DNA of 61,106 bases from Fidelibacterota bacterium (GCA_016934035.1 JAFGTP010000018.1:1-61106), one strand, 5' to 3'. Shown: positions 29,110 through 38,588, counted from the first letter of the stretch. The notes: generated from the sequence alone by a model not told the origin. Numbers and translations are program-made.

Positions 29110-29736
29110 TCAATCGTCATGAATCGAAGGCAGGGTGGGCAAATGGAGGTGATATTTGACAGCAAGGATACGAAAAAGGATAACCGATGATGCACCGATA
29201 ATCTCTGCAAAATTCGCTGGTATCGGTATCTTCAGGCAAATAAAATACACAATCCCACCAGCGACACAAGCAAGCGCATATATATCCTTGCGAAAAAGCA
29301 AAGGTACTTCGTTGATCAGCACATCCCGTAGCACACCACCAACCGATCCGGTAATTGTGCCCATGGTAATACAGACCCAGACAGGAAAGCCAAACGCCAG
29401 ACTTTTACTGATACCGACAATGGTAAAAATCCCAAGGCCGATAGTATCAAACAGGAACAGGGTAGCCCCCATTTTAAATATTTTCTTTTTGAAGATAATG
29501 GCGGTCATGAGCGCAACGCCTGTGGTTAAGAGATATCGGGGTTCTGACATCCAGAAGGGCTTCACATCCAACAGCAGGTCTCTCAGGGTGCCGCCACCAA
29601 TGGCGGTGACCAATCCGACAATATAAGCACCAAACCAGTCAATATTTTTACCTGATGCGAACTTGAGCCCGCTGATGGCAAAAGCAAAGGTTCCCAGCAG
29701 ATCCAGCAGGGTAATCAATGTCAGGTCTGAAATCAT
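29110..29736 (-). CDS. TRIC-type cation channel family protein (UPF0126)
   Basis: The protein has 208 residues and seven hydrophobic segments in two related halves. Each half carries the signature: GTFAFAISGLKFA with GGGTLRDLLLD, then DTIGLGIFTIVGISK with GSVGGVLRDVLI. Prokaryotic TRIC proteins form trimeric cation (K+/Na+) channels. The gene stands alone, 115 bases below the PPIase gene. The physiological ion is not known, but a role in ion balance would fit the osmolyte genes nearby. Confidence 0.9.
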   Translation of the reverse strand: MISDLTLITLLDLLGTFAFAISGLKFASGKNIDWFGAYIVGLVTAIGGGTLRDLLLDVKPFWMSEPRYLLTTGVALMTAIIFKKKIFKMGATLFLFDTIGLGIFTIVGISKSLAFGFPVWVCITMGTITGSVGGVLRDVLINEVPLLFRKDIYALACVAGGIVYFICLKIPIPANFAEIIGASSVILFRILAVKYHLHLPTLPSIHDD

Positions 29737-29851
29737 AGTATTATGCTGATTCTCAAAATAAAACTCTCAACATTTCAATTGCATTGATCATGTCAATCCA
29801 TGGATTCGAACATTTGGCGAATAATTACAGATCAAAATATTCAATCTTGAA

Positions 29852-30949
29852 TTATTGAGCAATTTCCACCAGTTCAATCTCAAATACCAAATCTGTATTT
29901 GGTGGAATAACCTGGCCGGCACCTTTGGGTCCATATCCCAGATCAGATGGAATAAACAATAGTGCTTTGTCGCCAACATTCAGCAATTGCAATCCTTCTT
30001 TGAATCCCGGTATCAACCTCGCTTTGTCACTATATTCTGCCGTAAACGGTTCATAGCCTTTTTGCTGGTCTCTTTTTTCATCATAAATATCATACTTATT
30101 GGCAACATCTTTAAAGTTAGTATCAAACAATTTTCCATCAGTGAAATATCCGGCGTAACTGATTTTCACTTTGGCCCCTTGCTCTGGTTTTATGCCATTT
30201 TTTGTAGTATTGATTACATATTTCAAGCCGGTCGCAGTTTCCAGGGCTTCTTTTCTTTTTTCGTCAAAATATGATTTAGTTTCTTCCACAACTTTTTCAA
30301 GTTTTTTGGCTTTTTCTTTTCGTTCATTCATCATTTCATCGAAAACTTTAGCAGCATTAAAAGCTTTTGCTTCGGCCCCGATTCTGATTATTTTGATTGT
30401 TTCCATGATATCGTCCTGGGCGATGGCATTCACCACAGACTGGCCTTCCACAACTTTTCCGAAAACCGTATGTTTACCATCCAGCCATGGTGTGGCTTTG
30501 TGGGTAATGAAAAACTGGCTTCCATTGCTTGCCGGACCGGAATTCGCCATTGACAGGACACCGGCAGAATCATGTTTCAAAAGCAATTGTCCGTTTTCAT
30601 CTTTTGGAAATTCATCTTTGAATTGATATCCCGGATTACCGGAGCCAGTCCCAGTATAATCACCACCCTGGATCATAAAATCATTAATAACACGGTGAAA
30701 TTTCAGTCCGTCATAGAAAGGTTTTCCTTTTAATGAGTCAACAGTGACATGGTTATTGGTGCCTTCCGCCAGGGAAACAAAATTGGCCACAGTAACCGGT
30801 GTTTTTTCATACTCTAATTTCAGTAGGATTGTGCCTTTGCTGGTTGTTATTTCAGCATAGATGCCCTTTTCAAGTTTTGCGTATTGAGACGGTGTGCAAG
30901 CGATTATGGAGAGAATTGCGATAATGAAAATTGAAGTTAACGTTCTCAT
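29852..30949 (-). CDS. Lipoprotein with cyclophilin and FKBP peptidyl-prolyl isomerase domains
   Basis: The 365-residue protein carries a lipobox ending IIAC at Cys18, so it is probably anchored in the periplasm. Residues about 30-195 are a cyclophilin (FHRVINDFMIQGGD, GVLSMANSGPASNGSQFFIT, WLDGKHTVFGKV). Residues about 200-245 form a charged helical linker. Residues about 250-365 are an FKBP domain (VKISYAGYFTDGKLFDTNF, LIPGFKEGLQLL, IPSDLGYGPKGAG, VFEIELVEI). It should speed proline isomerisation during folding of exported proteins. AAGGA precedes the ATG. Such double-domain isomerases are known in the FCB group. Confidence 0.93.
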   Translation of the reverse strand: MRTLTSIFIIAILSIIACTPSQYAKLEKGIYAEITTSKGTILLKLEYEKTPVTVANFVSLAEGTNNHVTVDSLKGKPFYDGLKFHRVINDFMIQGGDYTGTGSGNPGYQFKDEFPKDENGQLLLKHDSAGVLSMANSGPASNGSQFFITHKATPWLDGKHTVFGKVVEGQSVVNAIAQDDIMETIKIIRIGAEAKAFNAAKVFDEMMNERKEKAKKLEKVVEETKSYFDEKRKEALETATGLKYVINTTKNGIKPEQGAKVKISYAGYFTDGKLFDTNFKDVANKYDIYDEKRDQQKGYEPFTAEYSDKARLIPGFKEGLQLLNVGDKALLFIPSDLGYGPKGAGQVIPPNTDLVFEIELVEIAQ

Positions 30950-31392
30950 GGATTTTCCTTTTTATTATTCCTTTTGGTAAAATATAAACGCAGACAACTT
31001 ATTGCACCAGTCCGACCAAAATCAATAACTTTTTTTTATTTTGAAATCATTGATGAACCCAAAAATGTCAGGCTTTATAAGATGCTTTTGTTTATCTTTT
31101 ATACATCGAATGGAATAGCCGGTTTTTATTTCACTTTCTTTCAGTTTTCCTCCGGCTTCAGCTTCGTCGCCAATGGCATTCCAAATTAGCTGTAAAAGCC
31201 CGCACGTAATAGATCCTATAAGGTTTCAGGCACCTGACATAATTTCAGAAAGTATCGGCTTTCCCGAAATTGGTTGCTTTTCGGTAGAACAGTCATTATG
31301 ATCATAATCGGAATTCTTTTTAAAAAATTGGGATTAACCTTTTTATTATCATTCATTGCCTTACCTTGTCATATAAACAAATAACGATAAAA
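30950..31392. other. 443-base spacer holding a decayed reading frame
   Basis: No intact gene is seen. The spacer contains the open but start-less minus-strand stretch listed separately at 31022-31225. The rest is AT-rich, and the promoter of the PPIase gene should lie here. Confidence 0.5.
31022..31225 (-). pseudogene. Possible remnant of an unknown gene or repeat
   Basis: On the minus strand 67 codons stay open up to a TGA at 31226-31228, with no ATG, GTG or TTG near the front. The composition looks coding (CGLLQLIWNAIGDEAEAGG, then a Lys-rich tail ending KIKKSY). A second frame over the same bases is also open for about 26 codons, as expected of a frameshifted relic or a structured repeat. 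The family is not recognised. Confidence 0.3.
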
Positions 31393-32595
31393 TCATTGGG
31401 CCAATCTTTTCAAGAGATTGCTCCAGAAAGCAGCATCTTGATAAACCGATAGCATTTTGTTATCAATGATTTGGATGGGTTCATCGCTGACCGGACATAA
31501 TCTTGGCTTATCATAATATTCTTTATTTAATAGTGACCAGCGGATCGTCAGAAGCTGAATTTTATGCAGGTCTTTTTGAAACAGTTGGGGGTTCATGCGC
31601 ACCAGAGCATCTCCCTCATCTTCAGATTCCTCTGGCAGCAAGCCTGAAACATGACCCGATTGTTCCATGGCGCCCGGAGAATAATAGGCCTGCCGGTTCC
31701 TTTCTTCCGGCGTCAGGGCGGCCAACTCCTCCTGCAGCAGTGTGACTTGCTGCCGGGCAAACATAATTCCAGTATCGAAGGCCTCCTCCCCTTCCTGCTG
31801 TTCAACCTTGATATTCATGACTTCCTGATAGGCTTTTCTGAGTTCTTCAGCGGCATTTTTATCAATTTTCAATAGATCATCGTAGGCTTTTTCAAAATCT
31901 GCCTGCCGTTGCTGTGCTTCCTCATCGCTGTTAAACCTGCTCACCTCTTCCTGAAAATTATTCTTCTCCGCCTCAACCTGACTGGCCTGTTGTTCCCAAA
32001 AATTGATGAGAACGTGAAGAAAATCCTCCTGAGATACCGAAACCAACAAAGCTTCATCGGTAAAATTGATCCAGGTAACTTCCCCCATATTGGTGAGGTA
32101 AATCGGATAGCCAAAAAACTCGTCAATTTTCTGAGGCGCAGAAAAGATATCAGCCATGACAGGCGCACCGGATATTCCCGAAGGATCATTGAGATATATA
32201 TTCAGGATGGATGATATGTGAAAATCGGCGGTTTTCTCCTGGTCAATCCAAAAATAGGGTGAAAAGGACATTTCCAGCCAGGCCACAGGCTGGTCGTTTA
32301 CCAGGTCAATCCGCTTATTGAACCGGGCTTCAAAACCAGTTGGCGGATTGAGTGACCGCTGCTTTGAGAAAAGGGCAATGATTTCTTCCATTTTTTCATC
32401 GTACAGCTTGACCCAGTTCTCGGGAATAGCATCAGAAAGAAAATCATCATAATTGGTTTCAGTACTATGATTTCCGATGGCATAGGGAAGAAATTCCGCC
32501 CCTTCATTATCCTTGACAATAGTTTCCGGATTTTGCGCCGGTACACTGATGCAGGTAAACAAAATCAGTAAGAGTATCACCATTTTCCTTATCAT
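31393..32595 (-). CDS. Secreted protein of unknown function
   Basis: The 400-residue protein has a clear signal peptide ending CISVPAQ. The first 200 residues look globular, with aromatic strands (LEMSFSPYFWID, YPIYLTNMGEVTWINF). Residues about 205-300 are strongly charged and helical, likely coiled coil (EAEKNNFQEEVSRFN, QQRQADFEKAYDDLLK). A compact C-terminal domain follows. I recognise no family. AAGGA precedes the ATG. It stands alone between the PPIase gene and the terminator of the GH3-GH16-GH5 operon, so no function is suggested by neighbours. Confidence 0.6.
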   Translation of the reverse strand: MIRKMVILLLILFTCISVPAQNPETIVKDNEGAEFLPYAIGNHSTETNYDDFLSDAIPENWVKLYDEKMEEIIALFSKQRSLNPPTGFEARFNKRIDLVNDQPVAWLEMSFSPYFWIDQEKTADFHISSILNIYLNDPSGISGAPVMADIFSAPQKIDEFFGYPIYLTNMGEVTWINFTDEALLVSVSQEDFLHVLINFWEQQASQVEAEKNNFQEEVSRFNSDEEAQQRQADFEKAYDDLLKIDKNAAEELRKAYQEVMNIKVEQQEGEEAFDTGIMFARQQVTLLQEELAALTPEERNRQAYYSPGAMEQSGHVSGLLPEESEDEGDALVRMNPQLFQKDLHKIQLLTIRWSLLNKEYYDKPRLCPVSDEPIQIIDNKMLSVYQDAAFWSNLLKRLAQ

Positions 32596-33032
32596 CGTAC
32601 TATTCCTTTTTTTTTGATTAGATATCCTTGTTATATTTTATAACCTCAAATTGCCAAACGATCCATTGCACAGACTCATCCGGTTTAAAAAATTTTAGTT
32701 CAGGTATCCTTTTCATGATTATGAAAACCTTTCCGTTAATAAAATTTTCACTCAACCTTTGAAAGGGCAATGGAAAGTTAGCAAAAAAAAAAACAAATTC
32801 TCGAAAAAGGAAAAATTATTTTTCCGGACATCAGTGAGAAAAAATTCTGTTAAAAAATTAAGATCGTTCAGAGCATATTCTTCAAAAAAATGATAAAAAA
32901 AACGACGAAGATAAATATTTGGGTAGAAGTAATTAACAAAAATTACGATTTACTCCGTCGTTTTATTTTATAGTTTCAGCAGTAAGAAGGATGGATTATT
33001 TTAATTTTATCTGCATCCTTTCCTGAAAAAAC
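32596..33032. other. 437-base spacer with one terminator
   Basis: No gene is seen. The part nearest 33032 holds the compound terminator at 32899-32964. The part nearest 32596 is AT-rich and should hold the promoter for the secreted protein at 31393. Confidence 0.5.
32899..32964 (-). terminator. Compound (nested) terminator after the GH5 gene
   Basis: AAAACGACG (32899-32907) pairs with CGTCGTTTT (32956-32964). The loop holds a second hairpin, GTAATT/AATTAC. On the minus strand the structure is followed by a run of T residues. It lies about 70 bases below the GH5 stop and ends the GH3-GH16-GH5 operon. Confidence 0.65.
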
Positions 33033-34997
33033 CTATTTTAAAAATATCATCTTTCTGTTTAATGTCGTCGTACCGATTTGTATACGGTAAAAATAAATTC
33101 CGTCTGAAACTTTATGTCCCAATAAATCATTACCCTTCCATGAAAATCGGTAATTTCCCTGAATATAATCTTCAACCAGAGTACACACCAGTCGTCCGGC
33201 GATATCGTAAATCTGTAATTTTACAAACTGCCGGCCCGCAATCTTAACAGGAATTTGGGTTTCACTGTTAAAGGGATTGGGATAGTTATAAGCCACCAGA
33301 CTGTCCTCTGTCACCTCATCTTCTGCCGATACTGCAACCAGTTCAAATTCCATTTTGCTGATATTAATACTTCCCTGCAGGATTTCCATTCTGAGGTCGG
33401 ATTGCCCTGCACTGATCCAGATATTGTTCACAGAAATGGTTTGCCACTTTTGCCATCCGTAGGTATCTGGTAACGGGATTGTGCCGGTGAAATCAAATCC
33501 GTTTTGCAAGAACCGAACTTGGCCGCCGCCACTGGAGGCGAAACGCAAACGAAGATTGTAGGTCCCGCTTTCTGTGACGGAGACTGTATAATTCAGCCAT
33601 TCCTGACTTGAAGTCCAGCCCACATTGTAACCATTACTCTCGGCATCCTCACATTCTTCTATATCCACTCCGTCATTGCGATACTTATAGCCCTTGTTCC
33701 AGGGAAAATCACCATCCCAATAAGGTTTGTAATAATCTTCGTCAAAATAGGCCGAGCCGTTGGCGCCCAGATCATAATCTGTGGCAAAAATACGACCGGG
33801 AAGCGTATGGCTGGATAATGGACGGGGGACGTTCAGAAAGGAACCATTCAGGTAGGCCGGGGTAACACCCGGATTGACCCGGCAGTTTTCCGTTTTCAGG
33901 TTTTCAGCCATTTGCATCAGGATAGCAAAAGCCTGCGTTTCGGAGGGATTGCCGCTTTGGACCAGGCTCCAGTTTTCCGGCAAATCAGCTGAAAAATGAC
34001 AGGTAGTGGCATCAAATTTTTTATGGGTCCAATTGCACCAGCCGATATTATTGGTTTCCATCAGCTGTACCATTTCGGCAAACCAGTGATTGGAATTTTC
34101 ACCGGTTTCACCCAGCCAGAGAGGGGCGCCGGTATTTTGCCGCAGGGTTTTGACTTCCTGGATAGAAGCATTATCATTTTCACTCCAGTATTTGTGAAAG
34201 GAATAAACCATTTTCACATCAAAAACAGGATCCAGACCGGAAAAGTCCGTAGCATACCAATTCCCTTCAATAAACAGAAGATGGTTATTATCCACCTTAC
34301 GGATTTCATTGCGAATCCGGACGTATAACTGGCGCAATATTGGGCCGGCATTGGCAACGGATAACACCGGTTCATTAATCAGATCATAGCCGATGATCCA
34401 TTCTTCATCGGCATAACGTGCGGCGATCTCGGTCCAAATTTTAACCAATTGGTCCTGGTAGCCGGAATCCTCCCAAAGTCTGGCAATCCCGTCGGAATCA
34501 CTAATATTGTCAGGGTTTTGTCCACCGGGAGCGCAATGCATGTCCAAAATCATGTAAATTCCCGCATCTTTGCACCATTCAAGACACTGGTCAATGATTT
34601 CATAGCCATTATCCACAAAAATCGGTGAAGCTGTTTCCGGGTCCAGAAATTTATAACTGAATGGCAGACGTATATGATTGTAACCCCAGTCTGCAATAAG
34701 CTGAATATCTTCTTTTGTAACATAATTTTTTATGTATTCGGCGTAAAATTGCCGTGCCTTTTCTTCACCGACAAGAGTGACAATACGATTTCGAATTTGA
34801 GTCGGTGATCCGGCCGGCGTGCCGGTCTGCAAATGCAACATGTAGCCCTCAGGGACCAACCATCCGCCCAGGCCAAGACCGCGCAGCAAAATTTTTTTGC
34901 CGGCATTATCCAGAATATCCTGCCCGCTGATGGCAAAAAAACCAAAAGCGAAATTGGTCAGGAAGAGAATAATGGTACTTTTAAGAATATTTTTCAT
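33033..34997 (-). CDS. Secreted GH5 beta-glucanase with CBM6-like domain and T9SS-type sorting tail
   Basis: The 654-residue protein has a signal peptide (FGFFAISGQ). A clan GH-A barrel occupies about 30-400: RGLGLGGWLVPEG, NHIRLPFSY, acid/base Glu209 (DLINEP) and nucleophile Glu297 (WLGETGE). This is the exo-beta-1,3-glucanase-like part of GH5. A CBM6-like domain spans about 440-560 (DIEECEDAE, then SSQEWLNYTVSV). The tail from about 568 has YNYPNPFNSETQIPV and ends in KMIFLK, a type IX secretion-type C-terminal signal, so the enzyme is probably exported to the cell surface. Start 34997 is preferred over an upstream codon because AAGG lies six bases before it. It is last in GH3-GH16-GH5. Confidence 0.9.
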   Translation of the reverse strand: MKNILKSTIILFLTNFAFGFFAISGQDILDNAGKKILLRGLGLGGWLVPEGYMLHLQTGTPAGSPTQIRNRIVTLVGEEKARQFYAEYIKNYVTKEDIQLIADWGYNHIRLPFSYKFLDPETASPIFVDNGYEIIDQCLEWCKDAGIYMILDMHCAPGGQNPDNISDSDGIARLWEDSGYQDQLVKIWTEIAARYADEEWIIGYDLINEPVLSVANAGPILRQLYVRIRNEIRKVDNNHLLFIEGNWYATDFSGLDPVFDVKMVYSFHKYWSENDNASIQEVKTLRQNTGAPLWLGETGENSNHWFAEMVQLMETNNIGWCNWTHKKFDATTCHFSADLPENWSLVQSGNPSETQAFAILMQMAENLKTENCRVNPGVTPAYLNGSFLNVPRPLSSHTLPGRIFATDYDLGANGSAYFDEDYYKPYWDGDFPWNKGYKYRNDGVDIEECEDAESNGYNVGWTSSQEWLNYTVSVTESGTYNLRLRFASSGGGQVRFLQNGFDFTGTIPLPDTYGWQKWQTISVNNIWISAGQSDLRMEILQGSINISKMEFELVAVSAEDEVTEDSLVAYNYPNPFNSETQIPVKIAGRQFVKLQIYDIAGRLVCTLVEDYIQGNYRFSWKGNDLLGHKVSDGIYFYRIQIGTTTLNRKMIFLK

Positions 34998-35042
34998 GAT
35001 TGACCTTGCAAAATCCGACCACTTAAGAGTAAAAGACAATGA

Positions 35043-35870
35043 TCAACCGGCAGGTTCAAATACCCGAACATAGTCAATTTCAAATTTTACTGGAAAAATG
35101 GTTTTGTCAATACCCTTCGCACCTCCCCAGCCGCCGCCAATAGCCAGATTCAGCAACAGGTGAAATTCTTTGTCAAAGGGCCATTTTTGCCAGTCATCAT
35201 CAACTTTGTCATACTGGAAAATCATTTCTTCATCGATATAAAAATCCAATCTGTCGGTATACCAGCGCACAGAGTAAACATGAAAAGCGCCCATGGCATC
35301 AGCAACAAATTTCGACCCTGTTTTTTGCGTACCGTTTTTATGGTTGTAGGCATGGGTGTGGATGGAAGCATGGATGTTGCCCGGATCATATCCCACATGC
35401 TCCATAATATCGATTTCACCATTGTCCGGCCAACTTCCATTCCCGTAATTCCAGACATCAGGGAGCATCCAGATGGCCGGCCAGGTACCCACTCCCCGGG
35501 GCAGTTTGGCTTTGACATCGATTCTATTATATTTCCAGCCAATTTTGGAATTAATTCGCGCAGAAGTAAATTCGCTTCCCTGGTAATTTTCCAGTTTCGC
35601 TTCAATGATCAGTTTGCCATCTTCCAGATAGCTATTGTCTGACCGGTCCGTGTAGTCCTGTTCTTCGTTGTTGCCCCAGCCATGACCACCGGTTTCATGG
35701 AACCAGTAATTTAAATTCAAAGACTCTCCGTCAAACTCATCATGAAACACAAGGTCCCATCCCGGCAGGTTATAATTGATATTATCTTCCTTTTTATCAT
35801 TAGGGTCTGTGGGATTGCAGCCAACGGCAACAAGAACCCAGACGATTAGTATACTTTTAAATATTTTCAT
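35043..35870 (-). CDS. GH16 beta-glucanase (laminarinase-type) lipoprotein
   Basis: The 275-residue lipoprotein (VAVGC, Cys18) has a single GH16 jelly roll. The catalytic motif GEIDIMEHVG gives nucleophile Glu152 and acid/base Glu157. The extra Met between them (EIDIME) is typical of laminarinases and other non-lichenase GH16 enzymes. Other matches are FHDEFDG at the start, WPAIWMLP, and LLLNLAIGGGWGG. It probably cuts beta-1,3 or mixed-linkage glucan at the outer membrane. It follows GH3 by 71 bases and precedes GH5 by about 45 bases. Confidence 0.95.
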   Translation of the reverse strand: MKIFKSILIVWVLVAVGCNPTDPNDKKEDNINYNLPGWDLVFHDEFDGESLNLNYWFHETGGHGWGNNEEQDYTDRSDNSYLEDGKLIIEAKLENYQGSEFTSARINSKIGWKYNRIDVKAKLPRGVGTWPAIWMLPDVWNYGNGSWPDNGEIDIMEHVGYDPGNIHASIHTHAYNHKNGTQKTGSKFVADAMGAFHVYSVRWYTDRLDFYIDEEMIFQYDKVDDDWQKWPFDKEFHLLLNLAIGGGWGGAKGIDKTIFPVKFEIDYVRVFEPAG

Positions 35871-35941
35871 AATTTATCCTTATTAATTCATTCAGGTTCA
35901 ACCCGTCGTTTTAATGGTTTGGAAAAGTACGGGTGCCTGTT

Positions 35942-38197
35942 TTACTTCAATGTAAAAGTTTTGGTTTTCACCTCATCGGAGTTTGTGCCGATCATGACTT
36001 CAAAATCTCCGGGTTCCAGCAATTCTTCATAATTTTCATCATAATAAATCAGTTTTTCCCGGGTGATTTCAAATTTTACAATTTTTGTTTCACCCGCCCG
36101 GATAAAAACTTTTTGAAAATCTTTCAGTTCTTTAACGGGTCGGGCTATGGATGAAACCTGATCATGAATATATAGTTGGACCACTTCTTCACCATCCCTT
36201 TTTCCGGTATTGGTGACTGCGATTGTGACCGTCAGGGTTTCATCAAAGCCCATTTCGCTTTTGTCCAGTATCGGATCGCCATATTCAAAGGTACTATAGC
36301 TTAATCCGTAACCAAACGGATAGAGAGGAGAATTCGGACCATCGATATATCCCGACAACCAGACGTAGTCCCTGTTTTTGGGACGGCCGGTATTAAGTTG
36401 GTTGTAATATATTGGAATTTGTCCGACACAGCGGGGAAATGTCATGGTCAGTTTGCCCGATGGATTGGCATCGCCGAAAACAGTTTCAGCAATGGCATTT
36501 CCGGCTTCAATCCCGGCATGCCAGGTTACCAGAATAGCATCGGCATTTTCGGCAATCCATGGAATAGTCAAAGGCCGGCCGCTCATCAAAATCACGACCA
36601 GCGGTTTGCCAATTTTCTTCAGTTCCATCAGCAGTTCGTTTTGTACTCCGGGCAAGTCGATTTCGAGGCGGGAACTGGCTTCTCCAGACATCATTCGGGT
36701 CTCTCCGACCACTGCAACAATGACCTCGGCTTTTTGGGCTAGATCCACCGCTTCGGCAAAACCGGCTTTGAATTTTTCACTATCAATTTCCATATCATAT
36801 CTTTTTCGTCTGTCGCCGTATATATCGCATCCCATTGCATAAAGCAACTCTGTTTTTTCAGAGAGAACTCTTTGAAAACCATCAAAAACCGGGACAGCCT
36901 TTTCATGCCCTCCCTGACAAGCCCAATTGCCAATCGAAACATTTTCATCTTTCACCAAGGGCCCGATAAGAGCGATGGACCCGATATTTTTAGACAGAGG
37001 CAGCAGATTATTATTATTTTTGAGCAACACAAAGGTTTTTTTTGCAATTTCCCTTGAAGCTCTGCGGTTTTCCTCAGAGAGTAATTCCGTGGTCTGGCGT
37101 TTTTCGTCGAGATAGCGAAAGGGATCGTCAAAAAGGCCCAGTTTGTATTTCAGGGTCAGAATTCTTTTCACAATTTCATCTACCTGATTTTCACGGACCA
37201 CACCTTCTTCGACCAATTCTTTCAGATGATTGTGGTAAGCCAGGCTTTCCATATCAATATCGGTATTCCCGTTGATACCGATTTCTGCACAATGTTTCAG
37301 GTCTTTTGCTGTGCCGTGGGCCCGCAATTCACCAATTGATCCCCAGTCAGAAACAATGACACCTTTCCAGCCCCACTTAGACCTTAAAATTTGATTGACC
37401 AGGAACTGGTTGCCTGTGGCGGGAACACCATTCAGTGTATTAAAGGCATTCATCGCAGTGGAAGCTCCAGCCTCGACTGCAGCCTTGAAGGGTGGAAGAT
37501 ATACATTGTACAATGAGTTTAAAGATACATCGACGGAATGATATTCGCGTCCGGCATTGGGCGCCCCATAGGCGGCAAAATGCTTCATACAAGCCGCTAT
37601 GGTATAATGGTCACTGAGGTCATGCCCCTGGTAGCCCCTGACTTTCGCCTTTGCAATTTGAGCACCGAGATAGGGGTCTTCAACCCCGGCTTCCATCACC
37701 CGGCCCCAGCGCGGGTCTCTGGATATATCCACCATGGGACTAAAAGTCCAGTTAAGACCAGCGGCACTGGCTTCCCGGGCGGCAATTCTCTCGGCTTTTT
37801 CAATCGCAGTCATATCCCAACTGGAAGAGAGACCGATGGGAATCGGAAAAATTGTTTTATAGCCGTGAATAACATCGACGCCAAACATCAATGGAATTTT
37901 CAACCGGCTTTTCAGAGCCAGTTCCTGGGCAGCCTTAATATTTTTAACATAATTAACATTGAGCATTGAACCGACCAGGCCTTTTTCAATATCCTCATAG
38001 CGGGCTTCATTGCGGTCGTTATCAGGCTTTGGTCCGGTCAGGTCCCAACTATTGCTATACTGGTTCATCTGGCCAATCTTTTCATCCAAAGTCATTTGAT
38101 TCAACAGGTCCGTGACCTTTTTTTCAATTTCAGCATCTGAATATCCGGCTGTCAAAACTCCGCACACAATTAGCAGAACACTCACTATTTTTTTCAA
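35942..38197 (-). CDS. GH3 beta-glucosidase (BglX-like), periplasmic
   Basis: The 751-residue enzyme has a signal peptide (VCGVLTAGYS). The GH3 N domain shows GVDVIHGYKTIFPIPIGL, KHFAAYGAPNAGREY, and the nucleophile Asp284 in VSDWGS. The GH3 C domain has VVVILMSGRPLTIPW. A fibronectin III-like end (VTNTGKRDGEEVVQLYIHD) follows. It removes glucose from the non-reducing ends of beta-gluco-oligosaccharides. The start is TTG at 38197, with AGGAG seven bases upstream and no ATG near the signal peptide. It heads the minus half of the glucan locus and diverges from the GPH symporter. Confidence 0.95.
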   Translation of the reverse strand: MKKIVSVLLIVCGVLTAGYSDAEIEKKVTDLLNQMTLDEKIGQMNQYSNSWDLTGPKPDNDRNEARYEDIEKGLVGSMLNVNYVKNIKAAQELALKSRLKIPLMFGVDVIHGYKTIFPIPIGLSSSWDMTAIEKAERIAAREASAAGLNWTFSPMVDISRDPRWGRVMEAGVEDPYLGAQIAKAKVRGYQGHDLSDHYTIAACMKHFAAYGAPNAGREYHSVDVSLNSLYNVYLPPFKAAVEAGASTAMNAFNTLNGVPATGNQFLVNQILRSKWGWKGVIVSDWGSIGELRAHGTAKDLKHCAEIGINGNTDIDMESLAYHNHLKELVEEGVVRENQVDEIVKRILTLKYKLGLFDDPFRYLDEKRQTTELLSEENRRASREIAKKTFVLLKNNNNLLPLSKNIGSIALIGPLVKDENVSIGNWACQGGHEKAVPVFDGFQRVLSEKTELLYAMGCDIYGDRRKRYDMEIDSEKFKAGFAEAVDLAQKAEVIVAVVGETRMMSGEASSRLEIDLPGVQNELLMELKKIGKPLVVILMSGRPLTIPWIAENADAILVTWHAGIEAGNAIAETVFGDANPSGKLTMTFPRCVGQIPIYYNQLNTGRPKNRDYVWLSGYIDGPNSPLYPFGYGLSYSTFEYGDPILDKSEMGFDETLTVTIAVTNTGKRDGEEVVQLYIHDQVSSIARPVKELKDFQKVFIRAGETKIVKFEITREKLIYYDENYEELLEPGDFEVMIGTNSDEVKTKTFTLK

Positions 38198-38383
38198 TTT
38201 CGATCTCCTGTAATTCTAATTTTTTCCAATCATACATACCTCATTGAGGCATAAAATAATTCGGTTTTGCATCATTCCAAAAATAATTCTATTAGCATTC
38301 TCAAAAGACACTCACGAAGATAGTCCTTCAACAAAAGACAAGCCAACCGAAATACCTTGAAAAATGACTTCGGTATTATATTT

Positions 38384-38413
38384 TTTTATCAATATGATAA
38401 AACCATTTTATCA
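38384..38413. promoter_or_regulatory. Triple half-site operator candidate
   Basis: The order is TTTTATCA (38384-38391), three bases, TGATAAAA (38395-38402), three bases, TTTTATCA (38406-38413). Neighbouring half-sites form two overlapping perfect palindromes, each 8-3-8. It lies near the middle of the divergent spacer, a good position to control both arms of the glucan locus. The binding protein is unknown and no regulator is adjacent. Confidence 0.65.
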
Positions 38414-38519
38414 ATTTTATAATGACCAAACCATCTTTTGAATAGCTAAGGAAAACCTTCCATTTTGTATTTCTGACGGAAATTCCCGAGTTTAATATTA
38501 TTTTTTTAGCCATCGGACA

Positions 38520-38540
38520 GTTGGCATTTAATATGCCAAC
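38520..38540 (+). promoter_or_regulatory. Palindrome with sigma-54-like spacing before the symporter gene
   Basis: GTTGGCAT, TTAAT, ATGCCAAC is a perfect 8-5-8 palindrome 48 bases before the symporter start codon. On the plus strand TGGCAT and ATGC also have GG and GC 12 bases apart, as in -24/-12 promoters. The perfect symmetry makes an operator at least as likely. Confidence 0.45.
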
Positions 38541-38588
38541 AATTAATGAATTTTAACTGTTAATTTACGATTGGAGACTGAGGGAAGT

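Larger units (their letters stand above)
38198..38588. promoter_or_regulatory. Divergent regulatory region of the glucan locus
   Basis: This 391-base AT-rich spacer separates the GH3 operon (minus) from the symporter operon (plus) and holds no gene. It must carry both promoters. It contains the three half-sites at 38384-38413, the palindrome at 38520-38540, and a weaker repeat AATACC/GGTATT at 38351-38377. Confidence 0.75.

Noticed and set aside
29028..29120. 30-residue minus-strand frame overlapping the end of the TRIC gene
   Set aside because: It has no ribosome site, no recognisable domain and overlaps a well-supported gene.
30974..31189. Plus-strand frame in the spacer after the PPIase gene
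   Set aside because: It lies opposite the better coding-like minus-strand remnant and shows no ribosome site or family features.
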